Shown: positions 42,569 through 50,754 of the stretch, piece after piece | Numbering within the stretch: the stretch's first letter is position 1 | Layout of the letters: each line of letters begins with the position of its first letter | Source of the DNA: CAWDZK01 sp963807005 | Lineage (GTDB): Bacteria > Actinomycetota > Actinomycetes > JACCUZ01 | Assembly: GCA_963807005.1 (NCBI GenBank) | Contig: CAWDZK010000003.1 | Location: 248,001 to 312,000, forward strand | Direction of reading: 5' to 3' | Length of the DNA stretch: 64,000 nt | Notes under the pieces: generated by a model | The model's database searches: none | Seen by the model: the letters and a program-made list of their open reading frames with translations, nothing else | What the model was told of the DNA's origin: nothing | Translations under genes and position numbers: made by a program

Positions 42569-43594
42569 TCAGCCGAAGAAGACCTCGGCCTCGGCGTACA
42601 GGTGCGGGTCGACCAGCTTGAGGACCGTGGTCGCGTCGGTGAGCGGCACCCGCTCGATCTCGGTGCCGCGCAGGGCGACCATCGTGCCCCAGTCGCCGTC
42701 GTTGACGGCGTCGATCGCGTGCAGACCGAACCGGGTGGCCAGCCAGCGGTCGCGGGCCGTGGGCGTCCCACCGCGCTGGATGTGCCCCAGCACCGTGGTC
42801 CGCGCCTCCTTGCCGGTGCGCTTCTCGATCTCCTTCTCCAGGACCTGCCCGATGCCACCGAGCCGGACGTGGCCGAACGAGTCGAGCTCGCCGTCGGCCA
42901 GCGTCAAGGTGCCCTCGGCCGGCGTGGCGCCCTCGGAGACCACCAGGATCGGTGAGTAGTGGCTCTCGAAGCGCGACTCGACGTACTCGCACACCTTGTC
43001 GATGTCGAACGGAACCTCGGGGATGAGGATGACGTTGGCACCGCCGGCCATCCCGGCGTGCAGCGCGATCCAGCCCGCGTGCCGACCCATCACCTCGACG
43101 ATGAGCGCGCGGTGGTGCGACTCGGCCGTCGTGTGCAGCCGGTCGATGGCCTCCATCGCGACGTTGACCGCGGTGTCGAACCCGAAGGTGTAGTCGGTCG
43201 CGTTGAGGTCGTTGTCGATCGTCTTGGGTACGCCGACGACGTTGACGCCGTGCTCGTGCAGCTTCGTCGCGACACCCAGGGTGTCCTCACCGCCGATCGC
43301 GATGAGCGCATGCACCCCGAGCCGTGCCAGGTTCGCCTCGATGTGGTCCAGGCCACCGTCGACCTTGAACGGGTTGGTGCGCGACGAGCCGAGGATGGTG
43401 CCGCCGCGCGGCAGGATGCCGCGCACCTCGTCCACTCCGAGCTGGGTCGTCAAGCCCTCGATGGGGCCGCGCCACCCGTCGCGGAAGCCGACGAACTCGT
43501 TCCCGTACACCTGCACGCCCTTGCGTACGACGGCACGGATCACGGCGTTCAGTCCTGGACAGTCGCCACCACCGGTGAGCACTCCGATTCGCAT
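42569..43594 (-). CDS. pfkA: 6-phosphofructokinase with pyrophosphate-type signature
   Basis: A 341-residue phosphofructokinase of the mixed-substrate group III. It has LTGGGDCPGLNAVIRAVV, GGTILGSSRTNPF, PKTIDNDLNATDYTFGFDTA, and VEVMGRHAGWIALHAG. At the two positions known to decide the phosphoryl donor it has Asp in GGEDT (about residue 104) and Lys in PKTIDND (about residue 122). ATP enzymes have Gly at the first. Asp plus Lys is the PPi-PFK pattern, as in Amycolatopsis methanolica. PPi use, and thus a reversible step, is predicted. It is transcribed from a leaderless promoter paired head to head with the DUF1028 gene. Confidence 0.92.
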   Translation of the reverse strand: MRIGVLTGGGDCPGLNAVIRAVVRKGVQVYGNEFVGFRDGWRGPIEGLTTQLGVDEVRGILPRGGTILGSSRTNPFKVDGGLDHIEANLARLGVHALIAIGGEDTLGVATKLHEHGVNVVGVPKTIDNDLNATDYTFGFDTAVNVAMEAIDRLHTTAESHHRALIVEVMGRHAGWIALHAGMAGGANVILIPEVPFDIDKVCEYVESRFESHYSPILVVSEGATPAEGTLTLADGELDSFGHVRLGGIGQVLEKEIEKRTGKEARTTVLGHIQRGGTPTARDRWLATRFGLHAIDAVNDGDWGTMVALRGTEIERVPLTDATTVLKLVDPHLYAEAEVFFG

Positions 43595-43599
43595 GGGTT

Positions 43600-43625
43600 C
43601 GACCCTAGGGGCCCGGCTAGGGTCG
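43600..43625. promoter_or_regulatory. Divergent leaderless promoters of pfkA and the DUF1028 gene
   Basis: TAGGGT occurs on both strands: minus at 43602-43607, 7 nt before the pfkA ATG, and plus at 43618-43623, 6 nt before the DUF1028 ATG. With flanks they form an inverted repeat of 9-nt arms (43600-43608, 43617-43625). The whole intergenic region is only 35 nt. Confidence 0.65.
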
Positions 43626-43629
43626 GGTC

Positions 43630-44445
43630 ATGACGTTCTCAGTCGTCGGACGGTCGGCCGACGGCGCGTCGGTCGGCGTCGCCGTGGCCTCCAAGTTCCT
43701 CGCCGTGGGTGCGGCCGTGCCGGCGGCCGAGGCCGACGTGGGCGCGGTGGCCACCCAGTCCTACGCCAACCTGTCGTACCGGCCGGACGGCCTGGCCATG
43801 CTGCGGTCCGGCCGCAGCGCGCAGGACACCCTCGACGCGCTGGTGGGCGCCGACGAGGGCCGGGCGCAGCGCCAGGCGGGGGTCGTCGACGCCACCGGTG
43901 GCGCCGCGACGTACACCGGCGAGGGTTGCCACCCCTGGGCCGGGGGTCGCACCGGCGACGGCTACGCCGTGCAGGGCAACATCCTGGTCGGGCCCGAGGT
44001 CGTCGACGCGATGGAGTCGGCCTGGCTCGACTCGGCAGCGGAGCCTCTCGCCGTACGCCTGCTCGCCGCGCTGTCGGCGGGCGACGACGCCGGCGGGGAT
44101 CGCCGCGGCAGGCAGAGCGCGGCGCTGCTCGTGGCCCGGCGCGCGGGCGGCTACGGCGGCGAGTCGGACATCGAGGTGGACCTCCGGGTCGACGACCACG
44201 AACGACCCGTGGCCGAGCTGGCCCGGCTGCTCGACCTGCACCGGCTGTACTTCGGCAAGCCCGACCCGGCGTCGCTGCTGCCCCTGGAGGGCGAGCTGGC
44301 CGCCGAGGTCGCCACCCGGCTCCGGTCGCTCGGCCACCCGACACTGGACGACTGGGCGGGAGTGGAGAACTTCGAGGAGCGGATGGTCGCCGGCGCCATC
44401 GATCCGCTGGTCCTCGAGCAGCTGCGCGCGAAGAGCGAGGCCTGA
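43630..44445 (+). CDS. DUF1028 family protein
   Basis: A 271-residue protein. The N-terminus MTFSVVGRSADGASVGVAVASKFLAVG and VGAVATQSYANLSYRPDGLAML, then GYAVQGNILVGPEVVDAM, are DUF1028 signatures. The family has an Ntn-hydrolase-like fold and is often found with peptidases or peptidoglycan-binding domains. The activity is not established. The C-terminal third carries a second domain, DDHERPVAELARLLDLHRLYFGKPDP, also common in the family. It is 3 nt upstream of glpK and probably forms an operon with it. Confidence 0.88.
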   Translation: MTFSVVGRSADGASVGVAVASKFLAVGAAVPAAEADVGAVATQSYANLSYRPDGLAMLRSGRSAQDTLDALVGADEGRAQRQAGVVDATGGAATYTGEGCHPWAGGRTGDGYAVQGNILVGPEVVDAMESAWLDSAAEPLAVRLLAALSAGDDAGGDRRGRQSAALLVARRAGGYGGESDIEVDLRVDDHERPVAELARLLDLHRLYFGKPDPASLLPLEGELAAEVATRLRSLGHPTLDDWAGVENFEERMVAGAIDPLVLEQLRAKSEA

Positions 44446-44448
44446 GCC

Positions 44449-45921
44449 GTGTCCGTGCTGGCCATCGACGCCGGGACCACCGGGGTGACCGCCCTGGTCG
44501 TCGACGAGTCCGGGCACGTCGCGTCCCGCGGGTACGAGGAGTTCCCGCAGCACTTCCCCCGACCCGGTTGGGTCGAGCACGAGCCCGAGCAGATCTGGCA
44601 GGCCACCCTGGCCGCGTGCCGGCAGGCGCTGCGCGGGCAGTCGGTCACCGCGGTCGGGATCACCAACCAGCGCGAGACAGCGGTGCTGTGGGACCGCTCG
44701 TCCCTGGCGGCGCCGCGGCGTGCGGTGGTGTGGCAGGACCGCCGCTCCAGCGACGTCTGCAACCGGCTGCGGGACGCCGGCCACGAGGACCGGGTCCGCG
44801 AGCTCACCGGCCTGCGCTTCGACCCGTACTTCACCGGCACCAAGCTGTGCTGGCTCGCCGAGAACGACGAGTCCTCGTGGGCCGGCGTCGTCGACGGCTC
44901 GGTCGTGGTCGGGACGGTCGACTCCTATCTCGTCGCGCGGCTCACCGGCGGCGCCCGGCACGTGACCGACGCGTCCAACGCCTCGCGCACGCTCCTGTTC
45001 GACCTGGCCGCCGGCGACTGGTCCGACGAGCTGTGCGAGCTGCTGTCCGTGCCTCGCGCCGCACTGCCCGAGGTCGTGCCGTCGTACGGCGAGGTCGGCC
45101 GCACCTCACCCGCGGCGTTCCTCGGGCTGGACCTCCCGGTCGCCGGCATCGCCGGCGACCAGCAGGCCGCGCTGTTCGGGCAGGCCTGCTTCGGCGAGGG
45201 CGAGTCGAAGTGCACGTACGGCACCGGCTCCTTCGTCCTGGTCAACACCGGCACGAGCCTCGAGCGCTCCGACGAAGGCCTCCTGACCACGGTGGCCTGG
45301 ATGGCGCCGGACCGCACGCTGACCTACGCCCTCGAGGGTGCGATCTTCGTGACCGGCGCGGCGGTGCAGTGGCTGCGCGACGGCCTGCGCATCGTCGACG
45401 CCGCGGCCGAGACGGCGGCACTGGCCGCCTCGGTGCCCGACAGCGGTGGTGTGGTGTTCGTCCCCGCCCTCACCGGGCTCGGTGCACCGGACTGGGACCC
45501 CACCGCGCGCGGAGCCATCTTCGGCATCACCCGCGGCACCACCCGGGCCCACGTGGTGCGGGCGACGCTCGAGGCGATCGCGTTCGAGGTGCGCGACGTC
45601 GTCGGGCTGCTGCCGCGCATCACGACGCTGCGCGTCGACGGCGGAGCGGCGGCCAACGACCTGCTCCTGCAGGTGCAGGCCGACACCCTCGGCATGCCGG
45701 TGCAGCGGCCGGAGGTGCTGGAGACCACCGGGCTCGGGGCTGCGTTCCTCGCCGGTCTCGGCACCGGGGTCTGGTCGTCCACCGACGAGCTGGCGGCCAC
45801 CTGGTCGCTCGACCGGGAGTTCGAGCCGTCCACGGAGTCCGCCGACGAGAAGGGCCGCGACGCGGCGTACCGGCGGTGGCGTGCAGCCGTGGAACGGGCG
45901 AAGGGGTGGGACACGCTGTAG
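44449..45921 (+). CDS. glpK: Glycerol kinase
   Basis: A 490-residue FGGY kinase that phosphorylates glycerol. It has VLAIDAGTTGVTALVVDE, GITNQRETAVLWDR, VVWQDRRSSDVCNRL, the YGTGSFVLVNTGTSL segment and the C-terminal TTLRVDGGAAANDLLLQVQAD. Length is usual. GTG start, 3 nt behind the DUF1028 gene. The stop codon lies in the loop of a terminator hairpin. No glpF or glpD gene is next to it, so sequence alone assigns the substrate; other FGGY sugars are less likely. Confidence 0.9.
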   Translation: MSVLAIDAGTTGVTALVVDESGHVASRGYEEFPQHFPRPGWVEHEPEQIWQATLAACRQALRGQSVTAVGITNQRETAVLWDRSSLAAPRRAVVWQDRRSSDVCNRLRDAGHEDRVRELTGLRFDPYFTGTKLCWLAENDESSWAGVVDGSVVVGTVDSYLVARLTGGARHVTDASNASRTLLFDLAAGDWSDELCELLSVPRAALPEVVPSYGEVGRTSPAAFLGLDLPVAGIAGDQQAALFGQACFGEGESKCTYGTGSFVLVNTGTSLERSDEGLLTTVAWMAPDRTLTYALEGAIFVTGAAVQWLRDGLRIVDAAAETAALAASVPDSGGVVFVPALTGLGAPDWDPTARGAIFGITRGTTRAHVVRATLEAIAFEVRDVVGLLPRITTLRVDGGAAANDLLLQVQADTLGMPVQRPEVLETTGLGAAFLAGLGTGVWSSTDELAATWSLDREFEPSTESADEKGRDAAYRRWRAAVERAKGWDTL

Positions 45922-45937
45922 CAGCGCGTCCCACCCC
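45903..45937. terminator. Terminator hairpin that contains the glpK stop codon
   Basis: Arms 45903-45918 and 45922-45937 pair at 15 of 16 positions around a 3-nt loop that is the TAG stop of glpK itself. The hairpin also ends the converging fasciclin gene, whose stop is 15 nt away. Confidence 0.75.
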
Positions 45938-45951
45938 TCCCGTGGAGGCCG

Positions 45952-46590
45952 TCAGAGGTTGACGGGCCGCAGGACGTAGTTGATGCCGTGGGCGATCTGC
46001 TTGTTGCCCTTGTTGATGTTCAGCAGAGCCGGCTTCGTCGACGGGTCGTAGTCGTCCGGGTCCTGGTCGATGAGACCGATCCGCCCCGAGAACGGGCTGA
46101 GCACGTCGACCGTGAAGGTCCCGCCCTGAGCGGTGGTGAGGGCCGCGCCGTCGGAGGCCAGCGCCTTCTTCGCCGTGATGGTCGCGCCCGGCACGACGTG
46201 GTAGAGCAGCACGGTCTCGACGGTGTCGATGCCGAGGCCGGCCACCGCGTTGAAGACCTTCTTCTCGCTGCGGATCCACTTGCCGGTGAGGTCGAACACC
46301 AGGGCGCGGAACGCCCGGTCGGTCGGCACGAACGCGGTCACCCGGGTCTTGCCCTTGGTGAGCACCCCGACGGCGGAGCCCGGCTTGGCGTCGAGCACGG
46401 CGAGCACCGCCTGCGTCGCGATGTCGAAGTCGCGCTTGTTGTGGTCGAAGGTGTTGCCGTCCGAGGTGAGCACCTTGGCCAGCGACTTGTTGCCCTGGGC
46501 GGCGGTGCTTGGCGCGGCGGCGGCGAGCCCGGCGGTCGCCGCGAGGGCGGCAGCGGCGGCAACGGCGGTGAGACGTCGTACGGGTGTCAT
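45952..46590 (-). CDS. Secreted fasciclin-domain protein
   Basis: A 212-residue exported protein. The signal peptide ends near APSTAAQG, with no lipobox, unlike the fasciclin protein at 19.3 kb. A single FAS1 domain has VTAFVPTDRAFRALVFDLTG (H1-like) and VLLYHVVPGATITAKKAL (H2). It ends INYVLRPVNL. An insert with DQDPDDYDPSTKP may bind Ca2+. It probably acts at the cell surface in adhesion. AAGGAG ribosome site before the ATG. Confidence 0.9.
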   Translation of the reverse strand: MTPVRRLTAVAAAAALAATAGLAAAAPSTAAQGNKSLAKVLTSDGNTFDHNKRDFDIATQAVLAVLDAKPGSAVGVLTKGKTRVTAFVPTDRAFRALVFDLTGKWIRSEKKVFNAVAGLGIDTVETVLLYHVVPGATITAKKALASDGAALTTAQGGTFTVDVLSPFSGRIGLIDQDPDDYDPSTKPALLNINKGNKQIAHGINYVLRPVNL

Positions 46591-46650
46591 CGGAACTCCT
46601 TGGGCAGAGGGTTGTTGCGGAGGGGTTCCCGCACCCCCGCGCCCCCGGAT

Positions 46651-46666
46651 GCACCAACGACGGCAC
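46651..46666. repeat. Solo half-site of the 47.7-kb repeat
   Basis: GCACCAACGACGGCAC matches the left arm of the three-copy repeat downstream of the DUF559 gene, with no partner arm here. It lies in the 214-nt spacer between the fasciclin and DUF559 genes; nothing else was found there. Confidence 0.5.
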
Positions 46667-46804
46667 AACCGCTCCCCGCGACCGCCAGCGCGCCCGTTTG
46701 TCCCCGTTCTGCCGTCGTCCGTGCCGTCCACAGCGACCGAGAGTCCGTCCACAGATCGCATCCGACGTCCGCAGGCGGCCGGCCGGCAGGGGCACGGTCG
46801 AGGC

Positions 46805-47718
46805 ATGCGGGTCGAGGATGCGTTGCGAGCTCTGGGCGGTGCCGCCAGGTGGCGCGAGCTGCGGCAGCTCGTGAGCCGGGCTGCGATGCGCAGAGCGCTG
46901 GCCGCCGGCGGGGTCGAGCAGAAGGCCGGTGTGTGGCAGCTCGCCGGTTCCATCCCGGGGGCTGACAGCGGCACTCGAGGTGCGCGGAGTGCGCAGCCAC
47001 CGCTCGGCGGCCGCGTTCTGGGGCTTCGCCCTGCCGCCCACCGACGACGGCCGACATGACGTCACGATCCCGCACAAGGCGAAGCGGGCCGGCGTTCCCG
47101 ACGACGTGCGGCTGCACTACCGCGACCTCCCCGAGCGACGAGCAGCAGGTGGGGGTCACGTCTCCGGTGACGACCGTCGTCGACTGCCTCCGCGACCTGT
47201 CGTTGCGCGAGGCGCTGTCGGTCGGGGACTCGGCCCTGCGCTCCGGACTCGTCGAGCACGACGAGCTGCGGGTCGCCGTCCACCGGCTCCGCGGTCCGGG
47301 GAGCCGACTCGCCCGGACCCGCCTCGACGCCCTCGACGCCCGCGCCGAGAACGCGTTCGAGTCCTCCGCCCGCGCCCTGCTCGTCGAGGCGGGACTCACC
47401 GGCTTCCGTCCCCAGACCACGATCCGGCACGCCGGGCGCTGGCTCGGGCGGGTGGACCTTGCCGACCCCGCGCTGCGGATCGTCGTCGAGTGCGAGGGGT
47501 TCGCCTTCCACAGCGATCCCACCACGTTCCGCCGGGACCTGGTCCGGTTCACGTCGCTGGTCGCCGCCGGCTGGCTCCCGTTGCGGTTCACCTGGGACCA
47601 GGTGATGTTCGCCCCGGACTGGGTGGTCGCGCGGGTGCACGAGACGGTCGCCGTCGCCCGGGCCGGGACACCAACGACGGCGAAACGTCCCGCACGCCCG
47701 GCCAGGGCGGCGGCCTGA
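46805..47718 (+). pseudogene. DUF559/AbiEi-type protein, two frameshifts
   Basis: Three adjacent frames together give a typical actinobacterial AbiEi_4-DUF559 protein. The HTH start is VEDALRALGGAARWRELRQL. The middle is GVRSHRSAAAFWGFALP with DDVRLHYRDLP. The nuclease-like end has VVDCLRDLSLREALSVGDSAL, GRVDLADPALRIVVECEG and LPLRFTWDQVMF (a vsr/DUF559 core). The shifts lie near 46958 (run of five G) and near 47131, each equal to one extra base. The last codons and stop are supplied by the first copy of a palindromic repeat. It may be a sequencing artefact or real decay of a toxin-antitoxin or defence relic. Confidence 0.75.
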
Positions 47719-47960
47719 GCCCGTTGCGCCGTCGTTGGTGCTCAGCCCCGACGCCCTGGGCGGCGCAGACACCAACGACGGCGAAACGTCCCGCACGCCC
47801 GGCCAGGGCGGCGGCCTGAGCCCGTTGCGCCGCCGTTGGTGCTCAGCCCCGACGCCTAGGTGCAGCGGACACCAACGACGGCGAAACGTCCCGCACGCCC
47901 GGCCAGGGCGGCGGCCTGAGCCCGTTGCGCCGTCGTTGGTGCTCAGCCCCGACGCCTGGG
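47667..47960. repeat. Three tandem copies of a 100-nt palindromic repeat
   Basis: Copies start at 47667, 47768 and 47868 (periods 101 and 100) and are nearly identical. Each has 14-nt inverted arms, for example 47669-47682 with 47727-47740, around a 44-nt loop. Copy 1 forms the 3' end of the DUF559 frame. The array separates that gene from the convergent response regulator gene. Confidence 0.9.
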
Positions 47961-47983
47961 TCACTGGGGCACTGCAGCCGCCG

Positions 47984-48637
47984 TCAGCCGAGCTCGTCGT
48001 CCAGACCCTGCTGGATGGCGTAGCGGACCAGCTCGACCCGGTTGTGCAGCTGCAGCTTGTTCAGCGTGTTCTGGACGTGGTTCTGCACGGTGCGGTGCGA
48101 GAGCACGAGCTTCTCGGCGATCTGCTTGTAGCCCATCCCCTTGGCGACCATCCGCAGCACCTCGGTCTCCCGGTCGGTGAGCTGCGGAGCCGGCGGTCCG
48201 GACGTCGACGGGACGGTCGAGAGACGGCGGTACTCCCCCAGGACCAGGCCGGCGAGGCCGGGCGTGAACACCGCCTCGCCCACCGCGGTCCGCTCGACCG
48301 CGGCGAGCAGCTCCTCGCGCGACGCCGACTTCACCAGGTAGCCGGTGGCACCGGCCTTCACCGCCTCGAGCACGTCCTCGTGCTCGCCGCTGGCGGAGAG
48401 CACCAGCACCCGCATGCTGGGGTCGGCCTGCAGCAGCTGACGGGTCACCTCGACGCCGGACAGCACCGGGAGCTGGAGGTCGAGGACCACCACCTGGGGG
48501 CGGGCCGCGGGCGCGCGCCGGACCGCCTCGCCCCCGTCTCCCGCGGTCGCGACCACCTCGTGGCCGGCCTCGGTCAGGTCCCGCGCCACCGACTCGCGCC
48601 ACATCGGGTGGTCGTCGACCACCATCACCCGCGTCAT
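47984..48637 (-). CDS. NarL/LuxR-family response regulator (MacR-like)
   Basis: A 217-residue regulator. The receiver domain has VVDDHPMWRES and the phospho-acceptor Asp in VVVLDLQLPVLSG (about residue 53), then the conserved Lys in GYLVKSASREEL. A Pro/Ser linker leads to a LuxR HTH: LTDRETEVLRMVAKGMGYKQIAEKL and HRTVQNHVQNTLNKLQL. It lies 22 nt downstream of its histidine kinase. This pair resembles the MacRS system of streptomycetes, but the targets here are unknown. Confidence 0.9.
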   Translation of the reverse strand: MTRVMVVDDHPMWRESVARDLTEAGHEVVATAGDGGEAVRRAPAARPQVVVLDLQLPVLSGVEVTRQLLQADPSMRVLVLSASGEHEDVLEAVKAGATGYLVKSASREELLAAVERTAVGEAVFTPGLAGLVLGEYRRLSTVPSTSGPPAPQLTDRETEVLRMVAKGMGYKQIAEKLVLSHRTVQNHVQNTLNKLQLHNRVELVRYAIQQGLDDELG

Positions 48638-48659
48638 GCCACGCCCTCCCTCGCCGTCG

Positions 48660-49763
48660 TCATCCCGCCACCGGCACCCGCAGCTCGACCTCGGTGCCTG
48701 CGCCGGGGGCCGACTCGACCGCCATCGTGCCGCCCAGGTCGCGGACCCGGCCCTCGATCGAGGACGCCACGCCGAGCCGGCCCTGCGCGCGCGCCTCGTC
48801 GAGCCGGGCCGGCTCGAAGCCCTGCCCGTCGTCCCGCACGCTCACCACCAGCTCGTCGCCCTCGTGCTCGAGCAGCACCCAGGCCCGGGCCGCCTCCCCG
48901 GCGTGGGTCGCGACGTTGGCCAGCGCGGCGCCCACCGCCGCCGCCACCTCGCGCGCCCGCGCCGCGGCCAGCACGACGGGTGTCGCGGGCGTGGAGACCG
49001 TCACCGAGGAGGAGGCGTACGTCGCCAGCAGCGCGCGCAGGTCCACCTCCCCGGCCACCTCCTCGGGGGGCGCCCCGATCAACGCGCGCAGCGCCCGCTC
49101 CTGCTCTGCCGCCAGCCGGCCGAGCTCGGCCGCCTCCCCGCCGGCCTCCCGCCCCTTCCGACCGACCAGCGCCAGGACCTGCAGCACGCCATCGTGGATG
49201 TCCCGGGAGAGCCGCTCGCGCTCGCGGGCCGCCGCCTCGACCATCAGGGCCCGCGCCAGCGCCAGCTCGCCGCGCCGGGCCAGCCCGACGGTCCACCCGA
49301 CCAGGGCGCCGGCCAGCAGCAGCAGCACGATGTTGTTGACGGTCGTCACGGTCAGCGTCTGCCGGTGCACCAGGTCCGCGGCGCCGATCACCGCCGCTGC
49401 GCCGAGGCCGGCCGTCCAGCCGCCCCGGATCGCGACGGCCAGCACCGGTGCAGCGGCCCAGGTGACCGGCAGGGTCTGCGCGCCCGCAGCGATCCGGTCC
49501 GGGTCGTCGAGGAACAGCGAGGAGACGACGGCGGCGGCTCCGAAGGCCAGGTCGAGCCCGACGACCGGCCAGCGGCGGCCGGCCGGCACGCTGTACAGGC
49601 CGGCGACGACCAGGGTCCAGACCGCCATCAGCGCGAGCACCACCCACCCGCCGACCGGGTGCAGGTACTCGTCGTAGGTGCGGGCGTAGGCGACCACCGC
49701 GTAGAGAAGGCCGAGGGCGCGGAACGCCGCCAGCACCCGCCACACGACGGTCTCGAAGCCCAC
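48660..49763 (-). CDS. Membrane sensor histidine kinase (MacS-like)
   Basis: A 367-residue kinase. An N-terminal membrane domain of about six helices (residues 8-160) leads to a HisKA_3 dimerisation region with the phospho-acceptor His in ERERLSRDIHDGVLQVLALV (about residue 200). The ATPase part has ALANVATHAGEAA (N box, weak), VVSVRDDGQGFEP and GRLGVASSIEGRV. GTG at 49763 is chosen because GGAGGA lies 7 nt upstream; the frame could extend to 49781. There is no extracytoplasmic sensor, so it probably detects a membrane signal. Confidence 0.9.
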   Translation of the reverse strand: MGFETVVWRVLAAFRALGLLYAVVAYARTYDEYLHPVGGWVVLALMAVWTLVVAGLYSVPAGRRWPVVGLDLAFGAAAVVSSLFLDDPDRIAAGAQTLPVTWAAAPVLAVAIRGGWTAGLGAAAVIGAADLVHRQTLTVTTVNNIVLLLLAGALVGWTVGLARRGELALARALMVEAAARERERLSRDIHDGVLQVLALVGRKGREAGGEAAELGRLAAEQERALRALIGAPPEEVAGEVDLRALLATYASSSVTVSTPATPVVLAAARAREVAAAVGAALANVATHAGEAARAWVLLEHEGDELVVSVRDDGQGFEPARLDEARAQGRLGVASSIEGRVRDLGGTMAVESAPGAGTEVELRVPVAG

Positions 49764-49833
49764 GGTCCGATCCTCCCGCACCGGGCGGTCCCGCTGCCGG
49801 TGACGCGGCTGGCCGGGTCGGCTTTTCGGTCGG

Positions 49834-50604
49834 TCAGGCGGCCGGGGCGTGGTCGCCCTGGTCGCCCTTGTCGCCCGGCTCGGAGGCCGGGTCGCGATCG
49901 GCGGACTTCGACTCGCTCTTGTCGGCCTTCAGCCGTTCCTTCGCGACCTGGGCGTAGACGTCGACGTACTCCTGGCCGGAGAGCTCCATCAGCTCGTACA
50001 TGATCTCGTCGGTGATGGAGCGCAGGACGAACCGGTCGCCCTCCATGCCCTCGTACCGGGCGAACTCCAGCGGCTTGCCGATGTTGATGCCGACCCGGAT
50101 GCCGAGCGTCGGGCGCTTGCGGCCCGGCGGCTGGATCTTCTCGGTGTCGATCATGGCCACGGGCAGGACGGGGACGCCGGCCTCCAGCGACATCCGGGCC
50201 AGGCCGGTCTTGCCGCGGTAGAGGCGGCCGTCCGGCGACCGGGTGCCCTCGGGGTAGATGCCGAGCAGCTCGCCGCGGCGGAGCACCTTGAGGCCGGCGT
50301 TGAGGGCGGCCTCGGAGGCCTGCCCCCCGGACCGGTCCACCGGCAGCTGGCCGACCCCCCGGAAGAAGCGCGCCGTCAGCCAGCCCTTGAGCCCGCGGCC
50401 GGTGAAGTAGTCGTCCTTGGCCAGGAAGGTGACCCGGCGGTCGATGACGAGCGGCAGGAAGATCGAGTCGGAGAAGGAGAGGTGGTTGCTCGCGAGGATC
50501 GCGCCGCCCTGCTCGGGCACGTTCTCCAGCCCGAGGACGTACGGCCGGAAGATCAGGCGCAGGACAGGGCCGAGCACGACGCGCTTGAGGAACCAGTAGA
50601 ACAC
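49834..50604 (-). CDS. plsC: 1-acyl-glycerol-3-phosphate acyltransferase
   Basis: A 256-residue LPLAT enzyme that makes phosphatidic acid. It has the HX4D motif NHLSFSDSIFLP (about residue 42), FFRGVGQLPVDRSGG, the GIYPEGTRSPDGRLYRGKTG block and VPVLPVAMIDTEK. A charged Lys/Asp/Glu-rich tail (about 35 residues) follows. GTG at 50604 is the first start of the conserved part; the open frame upstream covers the divergent esterase gene. The position corresponds to Rv2182c of M. tuberculosis. Confidence 0.9.
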   Translation of the reverse strand: MFYWFLKRVVLGPVLRLIFRPYVLGLENVPEQGGAILASNHLSFSDSIFLPLVIDRRVTFLAKDDYFTGRGLKGWLTARFFRGVGQLPVDRSGGQASEAALNAGLKVLRRGELLGIYPEGTRSPDGRLYRGKTGLARMSLEAGVPVLPVAMIDTEKIQPPGRKRPTLGIRVGINIGKPLEFARYEGMEGDRFVLRSITDEIMYELMELSGQEYVDVYAQVAKERLKADKSESKSADRDPASEPGDKGDQGDHAPAA

Positions 50605-50754
50605 CCCTGCTGCCTCCTCCGGCGACTCACAGCGGGCGACCTCCGCGGCCCGACCGCTGACCTGATCGTGAACGACGCCGCGGCCCCGTCCGTGCCCTGT
50701 CCGGCACCCCGCGAACACTAGGGCACCGACCCGAGGTCGTGCGACGATGCCGCC

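Noticed and set aside
46805..47718. A working AbiEi-type toxin-antitoxin or defence system
   Set aside because: Only one gene with HTH and DUF559 parts is present, it has two frame breaks, and no partner toxin gene lies nearby.
47667..47960. CRISPR array
   Set aside because: The units are contiguous and about 100 nt long with no variable spacers, and no cas gene is near.
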